Below, piece after piece: positions 40,986 to 51,202 of a stretch of DNA of 51,690 nt. The notes under the pieces were generated by a model. That model saw only the letters and a program-made list of their open reading frames with translations, was not told the DNA's origin and searched no databases. The DNA is from Acidobacteriota bacterium (lineage in GTDB: Bacteria > Acidobacteriota > Terriglobia > Versatilivoradales > Versatilivoraceae), in assembly GCA_022826755.1 (NCBI GenBank), contig JAJDUG010000065.1:1-51690 (forward strand), in the 5' to 3' direction. The position numbers were made by a program, and so were the translations under genes. The first letter of the stretch is position 1. The number at the start of each line of letters is the position of its first letter.

Positions 40986-42701
40986 TCAGTATTCGATGGG
41001 ATGGTCTTCGAAGTGTCGATGGCGTCGATACCGGATGCGGCAGTCGACACGCAGCAGGGCCAGGCGGCCGGCGATGTCGGGGTCTCGTCTGAGGAGCTTG
41101 ACCGTCAACCGGTTTCGGCCTCGCCTGGGGTAGCGGGCGGGGTCGAGATGGTAGTCGTAGGCATACCCGTAGGGCGTGATGGAATGGGTGCTGGACTGCT
41201 GATCCACCAGCCGGTAGGTCATGTCCACCTTCCGGAGAATGGATTCGGGCAGCTCCTGTTCATTGAGATGGACCTCGACCCTATCGTAGTTGGGGAGGAT
41301 TTCCCGGAAGCGGACTCGCAGCACCACCGACTTGACGCGCCCCAATCGGCGCCAGCGCTGCAGGTCGTCGGCCACCCGGAACGACACCCGAACGGAGTCT
41401 CCAGGATCCAGCTCCCTGGGGAGCTGGATGTCTCTTCCGGGCAGCCAGCCGGCCGTGGCCTCGTCCCGGATGTCGGAGCGCACCAGGTAGTGCTTGTCGG
41501 ACTGGGCCAGTAGCTCGGGGTGGCCCAGCAGGCGCAGCGCTTCATACTCCCGCGGGGTCCAGGGCCATCCGTTGGGAGCCCAGACATGGTCGGCAATGGC
41601 GAAGCCGTCCACACCCTGAGCGTAGGCGTTGGCGGCGGCGGCCCGGATCATGTCGGGGGTGGCGCTGCGGGCGAATTGCCGATAAAGGTTGGTGTGGAAG
41701 GCGAAGTAGACCCGGCATGGGGTGCCCCGGGTCAGGGCCACCACTGGGGCCAGATCGACGTCCTGGTCCACGCCCTCTTCCTCGGTGAAGCTGCTCTCGC
41801 AGAAGAGCCCGTCCACCAGCTTTTGCGAGACCCACAGGCCGACTTCGTATCCCACCAGTTTCCAGGCATCGGGGTGAGCCGGAATGCGCAGGTAGATCGG
41901 CTTGGGGCGTTTCTGAAGGTCCCCGGCCCGGTCGGCCACTCGGCGCAGTTCCCGCAGCCATTGGGTGAGCAGCGGGGCCAGCCGGTCGACTTCGCTGAAC
42001 CGGCAGTAGGGCATGGCCGAGGTCAGGTTCAGCTCGACCCCGTCGGTCTCGTAATCGGAAAGCACCTCCGACAGAAGACGGAAGCGCTCCTCTCGAACCT
42101 CGGCGTGGAGAAAGCTGAAGCGGGTCTTCAGGAGGCCGGCGGCCCTGGGGTCGGGATCCTCGCCCACCTGGAAGTGGGGATTGTCCAGGGTGAAGGCCGA
42201 CCAGCGCCCCAGGTTCCGGTGGGTTTGCCGGTTGCCGCTGTGAAGACTGATCCAGGTGCTGGGGATCATGCGGATGCCGTGATGGTGGCAACGGTCGCAG
42301 AGGAGCTTCAGCGGATCGTGACCGTCGGCGATCAACCGGCGCAGGACCCGTGCCGTTCTGCCCCAGACGTAGTGGTCCCACCGCTGGACCGTATCCCCCC
42401 ACATGTCGGTCACTCGACTGGGATAGAGAACCGTCCCATGGGCTCCGGCCGCGAACAGCACCAGGGCGTCCACGCCGCTTCCGGCCAGTTGATCGGCGAT
42501 GGTGCCGTGATCCTCCGGGGTGATAGGCGGCTCGAAGCTGTCCAGCCCCCCGACGTGGCGTCCGTCGTTGAAGAGGAAGACCCGTGGCGGGGCCTTCGGA
42601 TCCCGACGGACCGGTTGGGCTGCCGAACCGCCGGCCGTCGGAGCAGCCGGAACTGCCGAGAGACCGGTGGCCCGGGTTTGCAAGAATTTTCTGCGGTTCA
42701 T
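40986..42701 (-). CDS. Tat-exported TIM-barrel-like protein, possible glycoside hydrolase
   Basis: The 571-residue protein starts MNRRKFLQTRATGLSAVPAAP, a twin-arginine signal. The central 400 residues look like an alpha/beta barrel: VFLFNDGRHVGGLDSF, GVDALVLFAAGAHGTVLYPSR, LLCDRCHHHGIRMIPSTWISLH, YETDGVELNLTSAMPYC, PIYLRIPAHPDAWKLVGYEVG and YAQGVDGFAIADHVWAPNGW. This pattern is seen in GH10-like or uncharacterised glycosidases, with acids at strand ends (YETDGVELNL) that could be catalytic. A beta-rich C-terminal region (about 430-571) follows, with VRVRFREILPNYDRVEVHLN. The gene is third in the minus-strand operon, 72 bp after the DUF1501 gene. The family assignment is uncertain; the Tat signal is clear. 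Confidence 0.65.
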   Translation of the reverse strand: MNRRKFLQTRATGLSAVPAAPTAGGSAAQPVRRDPKAPPRVFLFNDGRHVGGLDSFEPPITPEDHGTIADQLAGSGVDALVLFAAGAHGTVLYPSRVTDMWGDTVQRWDHYVWGRTARVLRRLIADGHDPLKLLCDRCHHHGIRMIPSTWISLHSGNRQTHRNLGRWSAFTLDNPHFQVGEDPDPRAAGLLKTRFSFLHAEVREERFRLLSEVLSDYETDGVELNLTSAMPYCRFSEVDRLAPLLTQWLRELRRVADRAGDLQKRPKPIYLRIPAHPDAWKLVGYEVGLWVSQKLVDGLFCESSFTEEEGVDQDVDLAPVVALTRGTPCRVYFAFHTNLYRQFARSATPDMIRAAAANAYAQGVDGFAIADHVWAPNGWPWTPREYEALRLLGHPELLAQSDKHYLVRSDIRDEATAGWLPGRDIQLPRELDPGDSVRVSFRVADDLQRWRRLGRVKSVVLRVRFREILPNYDRVEVHLNEQELPESILRKVDMTYRLVDQQSSTHSITPYGYAYDYHLDPARYPRRGRNRLTVKLLRRDPDIAGRLALLRVDCRIRYRRHRHFEDHPIEY

Positions 42702-42773
42702 TCGGGACCGGGATGTGGGGGATTCAATCGAGGACCGTGGTGGAGAGGTCCGTTGGGGACGCTGGGGTGCAGG

Positions 42774-44237
42774 CTAGGCCAGGATCTTGTGAGCCACCAC
42801 TCCCGCCACGTCGGTCAGGCGGAAATCGCGGCCACCGTAGCTGTAGGTCAGTTTTTCGTGGTCGATTCCCAGCAGGTGGAGCATGGTGGCGTGAAAGTCG
42901 TGAATGTGCATGCGGTCCTCGACCGCGTGGTAGCCGAACTCGTCGGTGGCTCCGTAGGCAATGCCGCCCTTGACTCCGCCGCCGGCCATCCAGATGGAGT
43001 AGCCGTAGGGGTTGTGGTCCCGCCCGTCCCCGTTCTGGGAAACCGGGGTGCGACCGAATTCGCCGGCCCAGATGACCAACGTGTCTTCCAGCAACCCCCG
43101 CCCCTTGAGGTCCTTCAGCAAGCCGGCGATGGGCCGGTCGACCTGCCGGGCGTTGTCGGTATGCTTGGCGTAGAGCTCGCCATGCTGATCCCAGCCGACC
43201 CCGCCGGGCATGTAGGTGTGTGTGCACTGAATGTAGCGGACGCCTCTTTCGGCCATGCGCCTGGCCAGCAGGCATTGCCAGCCGAAGTCGGCGGTCAGCG
43301 GGTCGTCCAGTCCGTAGAGCTTCCTGGTGGGTTCCGACTCCTTTTCCACTTCAAAGACTTCCGGAGCTGCCGCCTGCATCCTGAAGGCCAGCTCGAAGGC
43401 CTGAATGCGGGCTTCCAGCTCGGGGTCGTGCCGGCGCAGCAGGCGGTGACGCCGATTGATGTTCTGCAGCATGTCGAGCTCGTAGCGGGCCAGCTCGGGT
43501 GAGTAGCGCTTGTTCAGGAGGTAGCGGATGGGCTCCTTCCGGACATCCTTGACGTAGAGCCCTCCATGTCCGACGGCGGTGCCCTGATAGGCCCCCGGCA
43601 GGAAGGCCGAGCCCCAGTTCTTGGCGCCGCCGTGGGAGAGGGCCGGCTTGATCATGATGAATCCCGGCAGGTTCCGGTTCTCCGTTCCCAGTCCGTAGAC
43701 GACCCAGGAGCCCATGCTGGGCCGCACGAACGTGCTGGTGCCGGTGAAGGTCTGGAGCATGGCCGCGCCGTGGTCGACGCCCTCCCCAACCATGGAACGG
43801 ATGACGCAGAGGTCGTCGGCGCAGTCGCGGACGTGGGGAAAGAGATCGCTGATGGGGAGTCCGCTCCGGCCCCCGGGCCGAAACTCCCAGGGAGACTGCA
43901 TCAGCGGCCCCGCCGGGTTCTCGTCGTCGAAGGCCAGGGGCCGCTCGATGGGAAGCGGTTTGCCGTGGTCGCGGGTCAGGCGCTCCTTGGGATCCAGAAT
44001 GTCGATCCCCGAAGGCCCTCCGTGCATGAAGAGGAAGATGACCCGCTTGGCTCTGGGCTTGAAATGGGGTGGTCGCTTGGCCAGCGGGTTTCCCGAGGAC
44101 GAGGCCAACAGCCCCGATTCCTCGGCAAGCAATCCGGCCAGACCCAGAAATCCGAATCCGCCGGCCGAAGCCCGCAGCATGGCGCGCCTGGAAACCGGCA
44201 CCTGGAGTTTTCGGTAAAGGGAACGGAGATCGCTCAT
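42774..44237 (-). CDS. DUF1501 Tat-exported protein (partner of the 44-kb PSD1 gene)
   Basis: About 487 residues. A Tat signal (VSRRAMLRASAGGFGFLGLAGL) precedes KRVIFLFMHGGPSGIDILDPK and the same DUF1501 motif series as the gene at 39515: ADDLCVIRSMVGEGVDHGAA, RPSMGSWVVYGLGTENRNLPG, VIWAGEFGRTPVSQNGDGRDHNP and HDFHATMLHLLGIDHE. It is a clear paralogue, and gene order (PSD1 then DUF1501) is conserved between the two operons, on opposite strands. ATGs at 44237 and 44249 are both possible; the first is taken, and GGA about seven bases upstream is weak. The stop is a TAG. Enzymatic activity is unproven. Confidence 0.88.
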   Translation of the reverse strand: MSDLRSLYRKLQVPVSRRAMLRASAGGFGFLGLAGLLAEESGLLASSSGNPLAKRPPHFKPRAKRVIFLFMHGGPSGIDILDPKERLTRDHGKPLPIERPLAFDDENPAGPLMQSPWEFRPGGRSGLPISDLFPHVRDCADDLCVIRSMVGEGVDHGAAMLQTFTGTSTFVRPSMGSWVVYGLGTENRNLPGFIMIKPALSHGGAKNWGSAFLPGAYQGTAVGHGGLYVKDVRKEPIRYLLNKRYSPELARYELDMLQNINRRHRLLRRHDPELEARIQAFELAFRMQAAAPEVFEVEKESEPTRKLYGLDDPLTADFGWQCLLARRMAERGVRYIQCTHTYMPGGVGWDQHGELYAKHTDNARQVDRPIAGLLKDLKGRGLLEDTLVIWAGEFGRTPVSQNGDGRDHNPYGYSIWMAGGGVKGGIAYGATDEFGYHAVEDRMHIHDFHATMLHLLGIDHEKLTYSYGGRDFRLTDVAGVVAHKILA

Positions 44238-44274
44238 GTTCGGATCCATCAGTTGACCGCTGCAGGCTAGGCGC

Positions 44275-47112
44275 TCAATCCACGTACATGAATGCATTGG
44301 ACGACAACAGTGCCTTGCAGTAGCTCTGCCAGCCCTGGAGCCGGCTCTCGGCGCCCGGCGCGCGCTCCTGGAATCCCTGGATGTATTTCAGGGCCTGGTC
44401 CAGCTCTGCACTCTCAGGGTGTCGACTCAGGGTCCTGAGATGGGCAAGGTTCAGCCGCTCCCGGTCACTCGAGTTCGGGTCCTTCAGCAGAAGCTCCGCC
44501 AGCCCGCGGGAGCGTGTCTCCACGAATTGGCTGTTGAGCATGAACAGGGCCTGGGGAGCCACGTTGGTCTGGAGGCGCTCTCCCGAGGAAGTGGTGGCGT
44601 CGCCGAAGTCGAACAGGTTGAGCAGCGGGGGCAGATTGGCGCGTCGCAACGGCAGATAGATGGTGCGGAGGCGCTGGGTCTCCGGATCCACGCTCAGCCG
44701 CTCACTGCTGTTCTCCGGCTGGTATCCGGTCCCGCTCTGCAAGGTGCCCCCCATCTTCAGGTCGAGCGAGTTGTCCAGGGCCAGCATGCCGTCGCGAATT
44801 TCCTCCACCTTCAGCCGCCGCCTGGGGAAGTGCGACAGCCAGAGGTTCCTTGGGTCGGTCCGGGCCGTCAACTCCGACTGCGAGCTTGCCATCCGGTAGG
44901 TGCGTGAACGCATGATCAAGCGGTGGAGGTGTTTCAGCGACCAGCCGTTCTCCCTGAACTCCCGGGCCAGAAAATCCAGCAGCAAGGGATGGGTGGGGGC
45001 ATCCCCCTTGGCTCCAAAGTTGTCGGGCGTCCTCACCAGGCCCTGGCCGAAATGCCAGTGCCAGACCCGGTTGACCATCACCCGGGCCGTGAGCGGGTGC
45101 TCCGGCTGAGTGAGCCAGCGGGCCAGTTGCAGGCGGCCGCTGCCCTGACTCGCCTCCATGGGCCGGCACCGGGTGTCGAACACCCTGGGCGAGACCTTGG
45201 GAGCTTCCTCGCCCGGACTGGCGGGATCGCCTCGGACGAAGACCTTCTGCTCGACCACCTTTCCGTCCTCCACGGCGTTGGCCATGTCCGGTTCCGGAGG
45301 CAATTCCTTCTCCAACTGCTCGATCTCTTGCTGGAGCCGCACGATGGTTTCCCTGTGTTCTTCGGAGAAGAGTCGGGTGTCGCTGGGCTTGAGGATAAAG
45401 GGCGTCTGATAGCTGTCGTCCCTCGGATTGCCCTGCAGATAGACTTCGTGGAAGAAGCGGTCCCTTCCGGGGATGAACTTGGGTCGATCCTCCTTGGCTG
45501 CGTCCGGCCCGGCCTTCTCGACGCGCTGCCGCCAGGCCTCCAGTTCCCGCTTCCACTCGTGGAGGCGCTGTCGGAATTTCTCCTGATAGTCCTTGGCGAT
45601 CGAGGCGCGCTGGTCCTCTCCGGACCGCCGCCAGGCCAGCAGGTGGGGGCGGAACCCCTGGCCGGGCTTGAGATAGCCGGCCCAGCGTTGGAGGATCGAT
45701 TCTTTCAGATCCAGCTTGCGCGACAGCTTCGCCGGATCGGCTCCCTGGGCGTTTACCCGATGGGCGGCCAGCATGTAGTCGGCCAGCCGCCGGCTTTCGG
45801 CCTCCGCGAAGCGTTCCTTTTCCTTTTCCACCAGCTTCCCCTGGGCTTGCCTGCGATCGTCGATTTTCTTCTTGTGATCGAGATAGACCTGGTGCTCTTC
45901 GGGAAGAACCAGGGGCTTCATGAACATTTCGGAGACATGGGCGGTCGGGTCCACGAAGCTGCGGGTGCTGGCGAAGACGGAGATCAGGGAGTAATAGTCC
46001 CGGGTCAGGATGGGATCGAACTTGTGGTCGTGGCAGCGGGCACAGGTGATGCTCAATCCCAGAATGCCCTTGGAGACCACGTCAAGCTGCTCGTCGTAGA
46101 CGTCATAGACCATCCGGATCTTGTCCTGCTGGGCGATGGCCTTGGGCCCCAGGGCCAGAAACCCGGTGGCGATGATCCTGCGCCGGTCGGTATCCTGGTT
46201 GCCTGTCCTGGGCAGCAGGTCTCCGGCGATCTGTTCCAGGATGAACTGGTCGTAGGGAAGGTCCCGGTTGAAGACATCGATCACGTAGTCCCGGTAACGC
46301 CAGGCATGAGGGTACTTGTGGTCCTCGTCGTTGCCGGTGGAGTCCGCGTAGCGGGCCACGTCCAGCCAGTGCCGGCCCCAGTGCTCCCCGTATCGGGGTG
46401 AGTCGAGCAGGCGCCCGATGACTTTGTCGAAGGCATCCGGGGAGGTGTCGTTCAGGAAACGCTCGATGTCCCGGACGGCGGGCGGCAGACCGGTCAAGTC
46501 GAAAGTGGCTCGCCTCAACAGGGTCAGCTTGTCGGCCGGAGGCGCCGGTTCCAGGCCTTGCTCTTCCAGCTTGGCCAGTATGAAACGGTCGATGGGCGTC
46601 CTTGCCCAGTCCTGGCGGGTTACCGGCGGCGGCTCGGGATCGGCTACGGCTTGGAAAGACCAGAGGGCAGTTGAGCCCTTGGAGTCGGTTCCCGCTTCCT
46701 CGCCCGTGCCGGAAGAAGATTCGGGCCAGGGTGCTCCCAGCCTGACCCAGGTGTCCAGGTCGGCTATTTCGGAGGGGTCCAGCTTGCCGGCCGGTGGCAT
46801 CTTGACCGCGTCCTGGTAGCGGACGGCTCTGAGGAGGCGACTCTGAGAGGGAGATTCCGCTGAGATCAGAGGGCTCCCCGCCACCCCCTGGCGGAACCCT
46901 TCCGCGGTGGAGAGATCCAGTCCGGCGGTTGCCAGCTCGGAGTTGTGGCAGGCCGCGCAGTGCCGGACGATCAGCGGCCGGATCTTTCTCTCGAACAGTT
47001 CCTCCGCCTGCGGTGCCTGGCCCCGGGCCGGGGCGGCGAGACCGCAGAGGGCCAGCGCCGGCAGGAGAAATGCCGCCATGCGGGAGGGATGAATCAGGCT
47101 CGATCGATACAT
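44275..47112 (-). CDS. PSD1-type (DUF1549/DUF1553) c-type cytochrome protein
   Basis: The 945-residue protein has a signal peptide (AAFLLPALALCGLAAPARGQ), PSCyt1 with haem motif CAACH (Cys52) and MPPAGKL, and DUF1549 (about 150-390) with LDVARYADSTGNDEDHKYP and CARCHDHKFDP. A long charged helical stretch (about 400-600, EEHQVYLDHKKKIDDRRQAQ...) is probably coiled coil. DUF1553 follows (about 680-940, HPLTARVMVNRVWHWHFGQGLV). It lacks the LamG and F5/8C insertions of its 36-kb paralogue. Both proteins end in a SYC...NEFMYIE / NAFMYVD signature. The DUF1501 gene starts 37 bp downstream on the same strand. It diverges from the propeller gene at 47256 over 143 bp. Confidence 0.9.
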   Translation of the reverse strand: MYRSSLIHPSRMAAFLLPALALCGLAAPARGQAPQAEELFERKIRPLIVRHCAACHNSELATAGLDLSTAEGFRQGVAGSPLISAESPSQSRLLRAVRYQDAVKMPPAGKLDPSEIADLDTWVRLGAPWPESSSGTGEEAGTDSKGSTALWSFQAVADPEPPPVTRQDWARTPIDRFILAKLEEQGLEPAPPADKLTLLRRATFDLTGLPPAVRDIERFLNDTSPDAFDKVIGRLLDSPRYGEHWGRHWLDVARYADSTGNDEDHKYPHAWRYRDYVIDVFNRDLPYDQFILEQIAGDLLPRTGNQDTDRRRIIATGFLALGPKAIAQQDKIRMVYDVYDEQLDVVSKGILGLSITCARCHDHKFDPILTRDYYSLISVFASTRSFVDPTAHVSEMFMKPLVLPEEHQVYLDHKKKIDDRRQAQGKLVEKEKERFAEAESRRLADYMLAAHRVNAQGADPAKLSRKLDLKESILQRWAGYLKPGQGFRPHLLAWRRSGEDQRASIAKDYQEKFRQRLHEWKRELEAWRQRVEKAGPDAAKEDRPKFIPGRDRFFHEVYLQGNPRDDSYQTPFILKPSDTRLFSEEHRETIVRLQQEIEQLEKELPPEPDMANAVEDGKVVEQKVFVRGDPASPGEEAPKVSPRVFDTRCRPMEASQGSGRLQLARWLTQPEHPLTARVMVNRVWHWHFGQGLVRTPDNFGAKGDAPTHPLLLDFLAREFRENGWSLKHLHRLIMRSRTYRMASSQSELTARTDPRNLWLSHFPRRRLKVEEIRDGMLALDNSLDLKMGGTLQSGTGYQPENSSERLSVDPETQRLRTIYLPLRRANLPPLLNLFDFGDATTSSGERLQTNVAPQALFMLNSQFVETRSRGLAELLLKDPNSSDRERLNLAHLRTLSRHPESAELDQALKYIQGFQERAPGAESRLQGWQSYCKALLSSNAFMYVD

Positions 47113-47255
47113 GCGGACGGTCTGCTTCGCAATCGGGATCCGACAGGATGCTCCTCGCAGTATACCGCGATGCGGACCCTGAAGAAAGAGGTCAGGGCAT
47201 TCCGGCGATTGTTGTATGCTCCTGGCAGTCCAAACGCGAATGCGGGAGGCAGTTC

Positions 47256-48734
47256 ATGACCTACAAGCCGTTCCGGCTGGGAAGCCGCAGGCACGTCTTT
47301 GTGGATTGGGACCTGATCGAGCCGGGCTACGGTCTGTCGTTCGGCGGCCGGCGGCCCGAAAGCTGGGAGATGCCCTACGGAGTTCGCCTGAGGGCCCATC
47401 CGCCGCGCCTGGACCGCTTTCCCCTGGTGACGGCCGGCAAGCCCTGGGAGGAGGGAAACGCCCGGACCGGCCTGGGGGTTTACAGCACGCTGCTGGAGGA
47501 TGAAGGACGCTGGAGGCTTTACTACGACAGTGGAGACCTGAGCGGCGAGCTGGATGTGGACGAGGACGTGGGAACCCAGCGGGTAATGGCTTATGCCGAG
47601 TCCGGCGACGGAACCCATTGGGTCAAGCCGGAACTGGGGACGGTGACCTTCCGGGGATCGCGCCGCAACAACCTGGTCTTCGGCCTGGATGCCTCGCCGG
47701 GTAGAGATGCCCACGGGGCGACCGTCTTCAAGGATCCTTCGGCGCCTCCCTCGGAGCGTTACAAGATGGTCCATCTGGGCTCTCACCAGGGCCGTTTCTG
47801 CGTCTTCGGAGCGCTCTCCTCCGACGGGTTGCGCTGGAGAATGATCGAGGAGCCATTGATCGCGAACTACCTCAGCGATACGCAGATCGTGGTCGACTAC
47901 GATCCGGACAGGAGAATTTACGTCGGCTACTTCCGAGGCTGGACGGCCCACGAGCACGGAACCTCCCACGCCCGCCGCATCATCAGCTACGCGGAGACGG
48001 ACCGTTTCGAGCACTGGCCGGTTCCCCGGCCGCTGGTGGGTATCGACATGCACGACGGCCCCGACACCGACATCTACACCAACTCCTATGCGCGCTGGCC
48101 CGGAGCCGACGCCCACCTGATGTTTCCCGCTTTCTACCGCCACTCGGGCGATTTCTCCGAGGTGCACCTGATGACCAGCCGGGACGGCCTGAACTGGCAG
48201 AGACCCCTGCGGCACCCGATCATTCCGGCGGGCGAGCCGGGTTCGGAAGCCGAGGGAGGCGCCTATGCCGGCTGCGGCCTGGTCAGCCTGACCCCCGGGG
48301 AGTGGTCGCTGCCTTACTCGCCGCGGCGCGGCACCCACAACCAGCTCTTCTTCGACAACTCCCGTCCCGAGACCGGGGTGCTGACCGCCAACTGGCGCCG
48401 GGACGGGTTTGCCTCCCTGGAAGCGGAGTCCCTGGGCGGGTGCTCCACGCTGATCCTGGCCTTCACCGGGTCGCGCCTGGTGCTCAACGCCTGGACCCGA
48501 TTCGGCGGAGAGATACGGGTGGAAGTGGCCGACGCGGCCGACGACAACCGCAGGACTCATGCTGCCCCCCTTCCCGGACGCGCTTTCGAAGACTGCGATC
48601 CCATCTCCGGCGACCACCTCGACCACACCGTCACCTGGAGGGGGGAGTCGGATCTCTCCGACTGGACGGGACGGCCGGTGCGGTTGCGCTTCCGGATGCG
48701 CCGGGCCAGGCTCTATTCCCTTCGCTCTGTCTGA
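47256..48734 (+). CDS. GH32/GH43-like five-bladed propeller protein (paralogue of the 27.6-kb gene)
   Basis: About 492 residues, no signal peptide. The blade pattern is [76 protein letters not shown] and [19 protein letters not shown], with a C-terminal sandwich ([20 protein letters not shown] to [10 protein letters not shown]). It is related along its full length to the gene at 27627. The ATG at 47256 has GGGAGG about six bases upstream; longer in-frame extensions overlap the divergent PSD1 promoter region. The PQQ dehydrogenase gene starts eight bases after its stop, so the two are translated together. Carbohydrate binding or hydrolysis is likely, but the active acids are not certain. Confidence 0.72.
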   Translation: MTYKPFRLGSRRHVFVDWDLIEPGYGLSFGGRRPESWEMPYGVRLRAHPPRLDRFPLVTAGKPWEEGNARTGLGVYSTLLEDEGRWRLYYDSGDLSGELDVDEDVGTQRVMAYAESGDGTHWVKPELGTVTFRGSRRNNLVFGLDASPGRDAHGATVFKDPSAPPSERYKMVHLGSHQGRFCVFGALSSDGLRWRMIEEPLIANYLSDTQIVVDYDPDRRIYVGYFRGWTAHEHGTSHARRIISYAETDRFEHWPVPRPLVGIDMHDGPDTDIYTNSYARWPGADAHLMFPAFYRHSGDFSEVHLMTSRDGLNWQRPLRHPIIPAGEPGSEAEGGAYAGCGLVSLTPGEWSLPYSPRRGTHNQLFFDNSRPETGVLTANWRRDGFASLEAESLGGCSTLILAFTGSRLVLNAWTRFGGEIRVEVADAADDNRRTHAAPLPGRAFEDCDPISGDHLDHTVTWRGESDLSDWTGRPVRLRFRMRRARLYSLRSV

Positions 48735-48742
48735 CAAGGACC

Positions 48743-50947
48743 ATGGCGATCCGCCCACTGCTGGCCTGTTCTCTGGCCGTTGCGGCCTCAGTCGCCTGGG
48801 TCCCTCTCGCCCGGTCCGGGCAATCCGGCCGCGGCCTGCCTGAGGCGGGCTACGACCAGTGGAACGCCTACGGAGGCGGCCACCGGCAGATCCGCTACTC
48901 CCGCCTCGCCCAGATCAACCGCAACAACCTGCACCGATTGCGGGTCGCCTGGACCTACGATACGGGGGATGCCTTTCCGGGTTCGGAGATGCAATGCAAC
49001 CCCCTGGTGGTGGGTGACCGGTTGTACGCCGCCAGTCCCCGCGGGCGCGTCTTTGCGCTTCAGGCGGCCACCGGCAGGGAGATCTGGTCCTTCCGGCCGG
49101 CCGTTCCGGGCGGGACTCCCCGCGACAGGGTTCGCATTCGGGGATTGATGTACTGGAGCGGGCACGGCCAGGCCCGGATCTACTTTTCCTACCGGCACCG
49201 GTTCTATGCCCTGGACGCGGCCACCGGCAGGCTTTGCCCGGACTTCGGGAACCGGGGAGCCATCGACCTGAGGGGCCACCTGGGGCGGCCGCCCGATTCG
49301 CTCACCGTTTCTCTGACCACGCCCGGGGTGGTCTACCGGGATCTGCTCATTCTCGGCAGCACGGTGGGCGAGAGCCTGCCCAGCGCCCCCGGGGACATTC
49401 GGGCCTATGACGCCCGCAGCGGCAAGCTGCGCTGGAGGTTCCGAACCATTCCCCGTCCGGGCGAACCGGGCCACCGAACCTGGCCCGGGGAGGCCTGGAA
49501 AACCGCCGGCGGGGCCAATAGCTGGGCCGGGATGAGCCTGGATGAGCAGCGCGGCCTGGTCTACGTTCCCACCGGATCGGCGGCATTCGACTTTTTCGGC
49601 GGGAACCGTCCGGGCCACAACCTCTTCGCCAACTCGTTGCTCTGCCTGAAGGCTGAGACCGGCGAGCGGGTATGGCACTTTCAAGTGGTCAGGCACGATG
49701 TCTGGGACCGGGACCTGCCGGCACCGCCCAACCTGGTGACGGTGTTGAGGAAGGGCAGGCTGGTTGACGCCGTGGCCCAGATCACCAAGTCCGGACACGT
49801 CTTCACCTTTGAACGGGAGACCGGCCGGCCGCTGTTCCCGCTCAGGGAAGTCAAGGTTTCCGTTGCCGGCGTCCCGGGCGAGCGGTTGGCCGCCACCCAG
49901 GTCCTTCCGGCGAAGCCGCCGCCGTTCGCCCGCCAGCATCTGACGGAAGACCTGTTGACCGATCGCACTCCGGAAGCGCGCCGGGAGGTGTTGAAGCGCT
50001 TCCGCAAGCTGCGCAACGGACCCCAGTTCACCCCTCCCAGCCTGGAGGGGACGGTTCTCCTTCCGGGTTTCGACGGAGGCGGACAGTGGGGCGGGGCGGC
50101 TTTCGATCCGGAATCGGGACGGTTGTACGTCAACTCCAGCGAGATGGCCTGGATCCTGCGGCTGGTGAAGGGGGAAGCGGCCGACGGTCCTTTCACGGCC
50201 CGGCAACTCTACCGCTGGAACTGCAGCGGCTGCCACCGGCAGGATCGTAGCGGCACGCCCCCGGAGTTTCCCTCGTTGGTGGGCCTGGAACAGCGCCGTT
50301 CGGAGGAGATGGTGCGCCGGACCCTGCGCCAGGGCGGGGGGCGCATGCCGGGCTTTGCCCACCTGGGGAAAGAGGCGCTGGAGGCTATCCTGGGGTTTGT
50401 GCTCCACGGGAGGGAATCTTCCGTTCCGGCGGACCGGGCCGGCAGGCCTCTCTACCAGTTGCCCTACAGGCATGACGGTTACAACCGCTTCCTTGATCCG
50501 GAGGGCTACCCGGCGGTGAAGCCGCCTTGGGGAACCCTCAACGCCATCGATCTCGACAAGGGCGAAATCGTCTGGCGGGTTCCCTTGGGTGAAATCCCGG
50601 AACTGGCGGCAAGAGGGATGGCGCGTACCGGATCGGAAAACTACGGCGGCCCTATAGTGACGGCGGGCGGGCTGGTGTTTATCGGCGCCGGCAACTTCGA
50701 CCGCAAGTTCCGGGCCTTCGACAAGACCGATGGACGCCTCTTGTGGGAAGCTCTGCTGCCGGCCTCGGGAAACGCAACCCCGGCAACCTTTGAAGTGGCG
50801 GGGCGCCAGTTCGTGGTGATCGCGGCAGGGGGAGGCAAGAGCGGGGCCCCCTCGGGAGGAAGCTACGTCGCTTTCGCCCTGTCTGAAATAACAGAAAACA
50901 GAGCTATCCACAAAGGAAAACGGCGAACCACGAATGGACACGAATGA
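48743..50947 (+). CDS. PQQ-dependent dehydrogenase with embedded cytochrome-c domain (quinohaemoprotein)
   Basis: About 734 residues. A signal peptide ([25 protein letters not shown]) is followed by [24 protein letters not shown], the standard opening of eight-bladed PQQ dehydrogenases. W-motif blades include [28 protein letters not shown] and [15 protein letters not shown] c-type haem segment [11 protein letters not shown] (Cys494) with PGFAHL as possible Met-free ligand region interrupts the propeller at about 490-560. The final blade [18 protein letters not shown] follows. Such enzymes oxidise alcohols or sugars in the periplasm and pass electrons through haem. The last residues (KRRTTNGHE) derive from a dispersed repeat, so the true C-terminus was modified. 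It starts eight bases after the preceding stop. Confidence 0.88.
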   Translation: MAIRPLLACSLAVAASVAWVPLARSGQSGRGLPEAGYDQWNAYGGGHRQIRYSRLAQINRNNLHRLRVAWTYDTGDAFPGSEMQCNPLVVGDRLYAASPRGRVFALQAATGREIWSFRPAVPGGTPRDRVRIRGLMYWSGHGQARIYFSYRHRFYALDAATGRLCPDFGNRGAIDLRGHLGRPPDSLTVSLTTPGVVYRDLLILGSTVGESLPSAPGDIRAYDARSGKLRWRFRTIPRPGEPGHRTWPGEAWKTAGGANSWAGMSLDEQRGLVYVPTGSAAFDFFGGNRPGHNLFANSLLCLKAETGERVWHFQVVRHDVWDRDLPAPPNLVTVLRKGRLVDAVAQITKSGHVFTFERETGRPLFPLREVKVSVAGVPGERLAATQVLPAKPPPFARQHLTEDLLTDRTPEARREVLKRFRKLRNGPQFTPPSLEGTVLLPGFDGGGQWGGAAFDPESGRLYVNSSEMAWILRLVKGEAADGPFTARQLYRWNCSGCHRQDRSGTPPEFPSLVGLEQRRSEEMVRRTLRQGGGRMPGFAHLGKEALEAILGFVLHGRESSVPADRAGRPLYQLPYRHDGYNRFLDPEGYPAVKPPWGTLNAIDLDKGEIVWRVPLGEIPELAARGMARTGSENYGGPIVTAGGLVFIGAGNFDRKFRAFDKTDGRLLWEALLPASGNATPATFEVAGRQFVVIAAGGGKSGAPSGGSYVAFALSEITENRAIHKGKRRTTNGHE

Positions 50948-51130
50948 ACACCAATAAACTGATTGATGAGGTGTTGCTGGGCAGGAGTGAGACCCGAAAT
51001 CGAGGGGTTATCGACGAAGGGACACGAAGTCATAGCAAGGTAGCAAAGTTGCAGAAGTGTTTTGGTGCCGCTTGCCGTTCGAGCGAGTCCAACTGTATTC
51101 GTGTAAATTCGTGTTCATTAGTGGTTCGTC
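50922..51130. repeat. Imperfect inverted repeats of 30 bp flanking about 150 bp
   Basis: The right copy (51101-51130), reverse-complemented, matches the left copy (50922-50951) at 25 of 30 positions; both share CGAACCAC, AATG and ACACGAAT. The interior has no supported gene but contains CGAAGGGACACGAAG (51015-51029), the same motif found inverted near 10880. The left repeat forms the 3' end of the PQQ dehydrogenase gene. Confidence 0.75.
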
Positions 51131-51202
51131 TTTTGTTAACGATCGGCTGGTTTTTCTATGAATGATCTACCCGCCGGGCTGAGGGGGCGACTTGTCCGAA
51201 GA

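Noticed and set aside
50944-51165. 73-residue plus-strand frame after the PQQ dehydrogenase
   Set aside because: It lies within the inverted-repeat element and is composed of repeat DNA; no domain or conserved feature.
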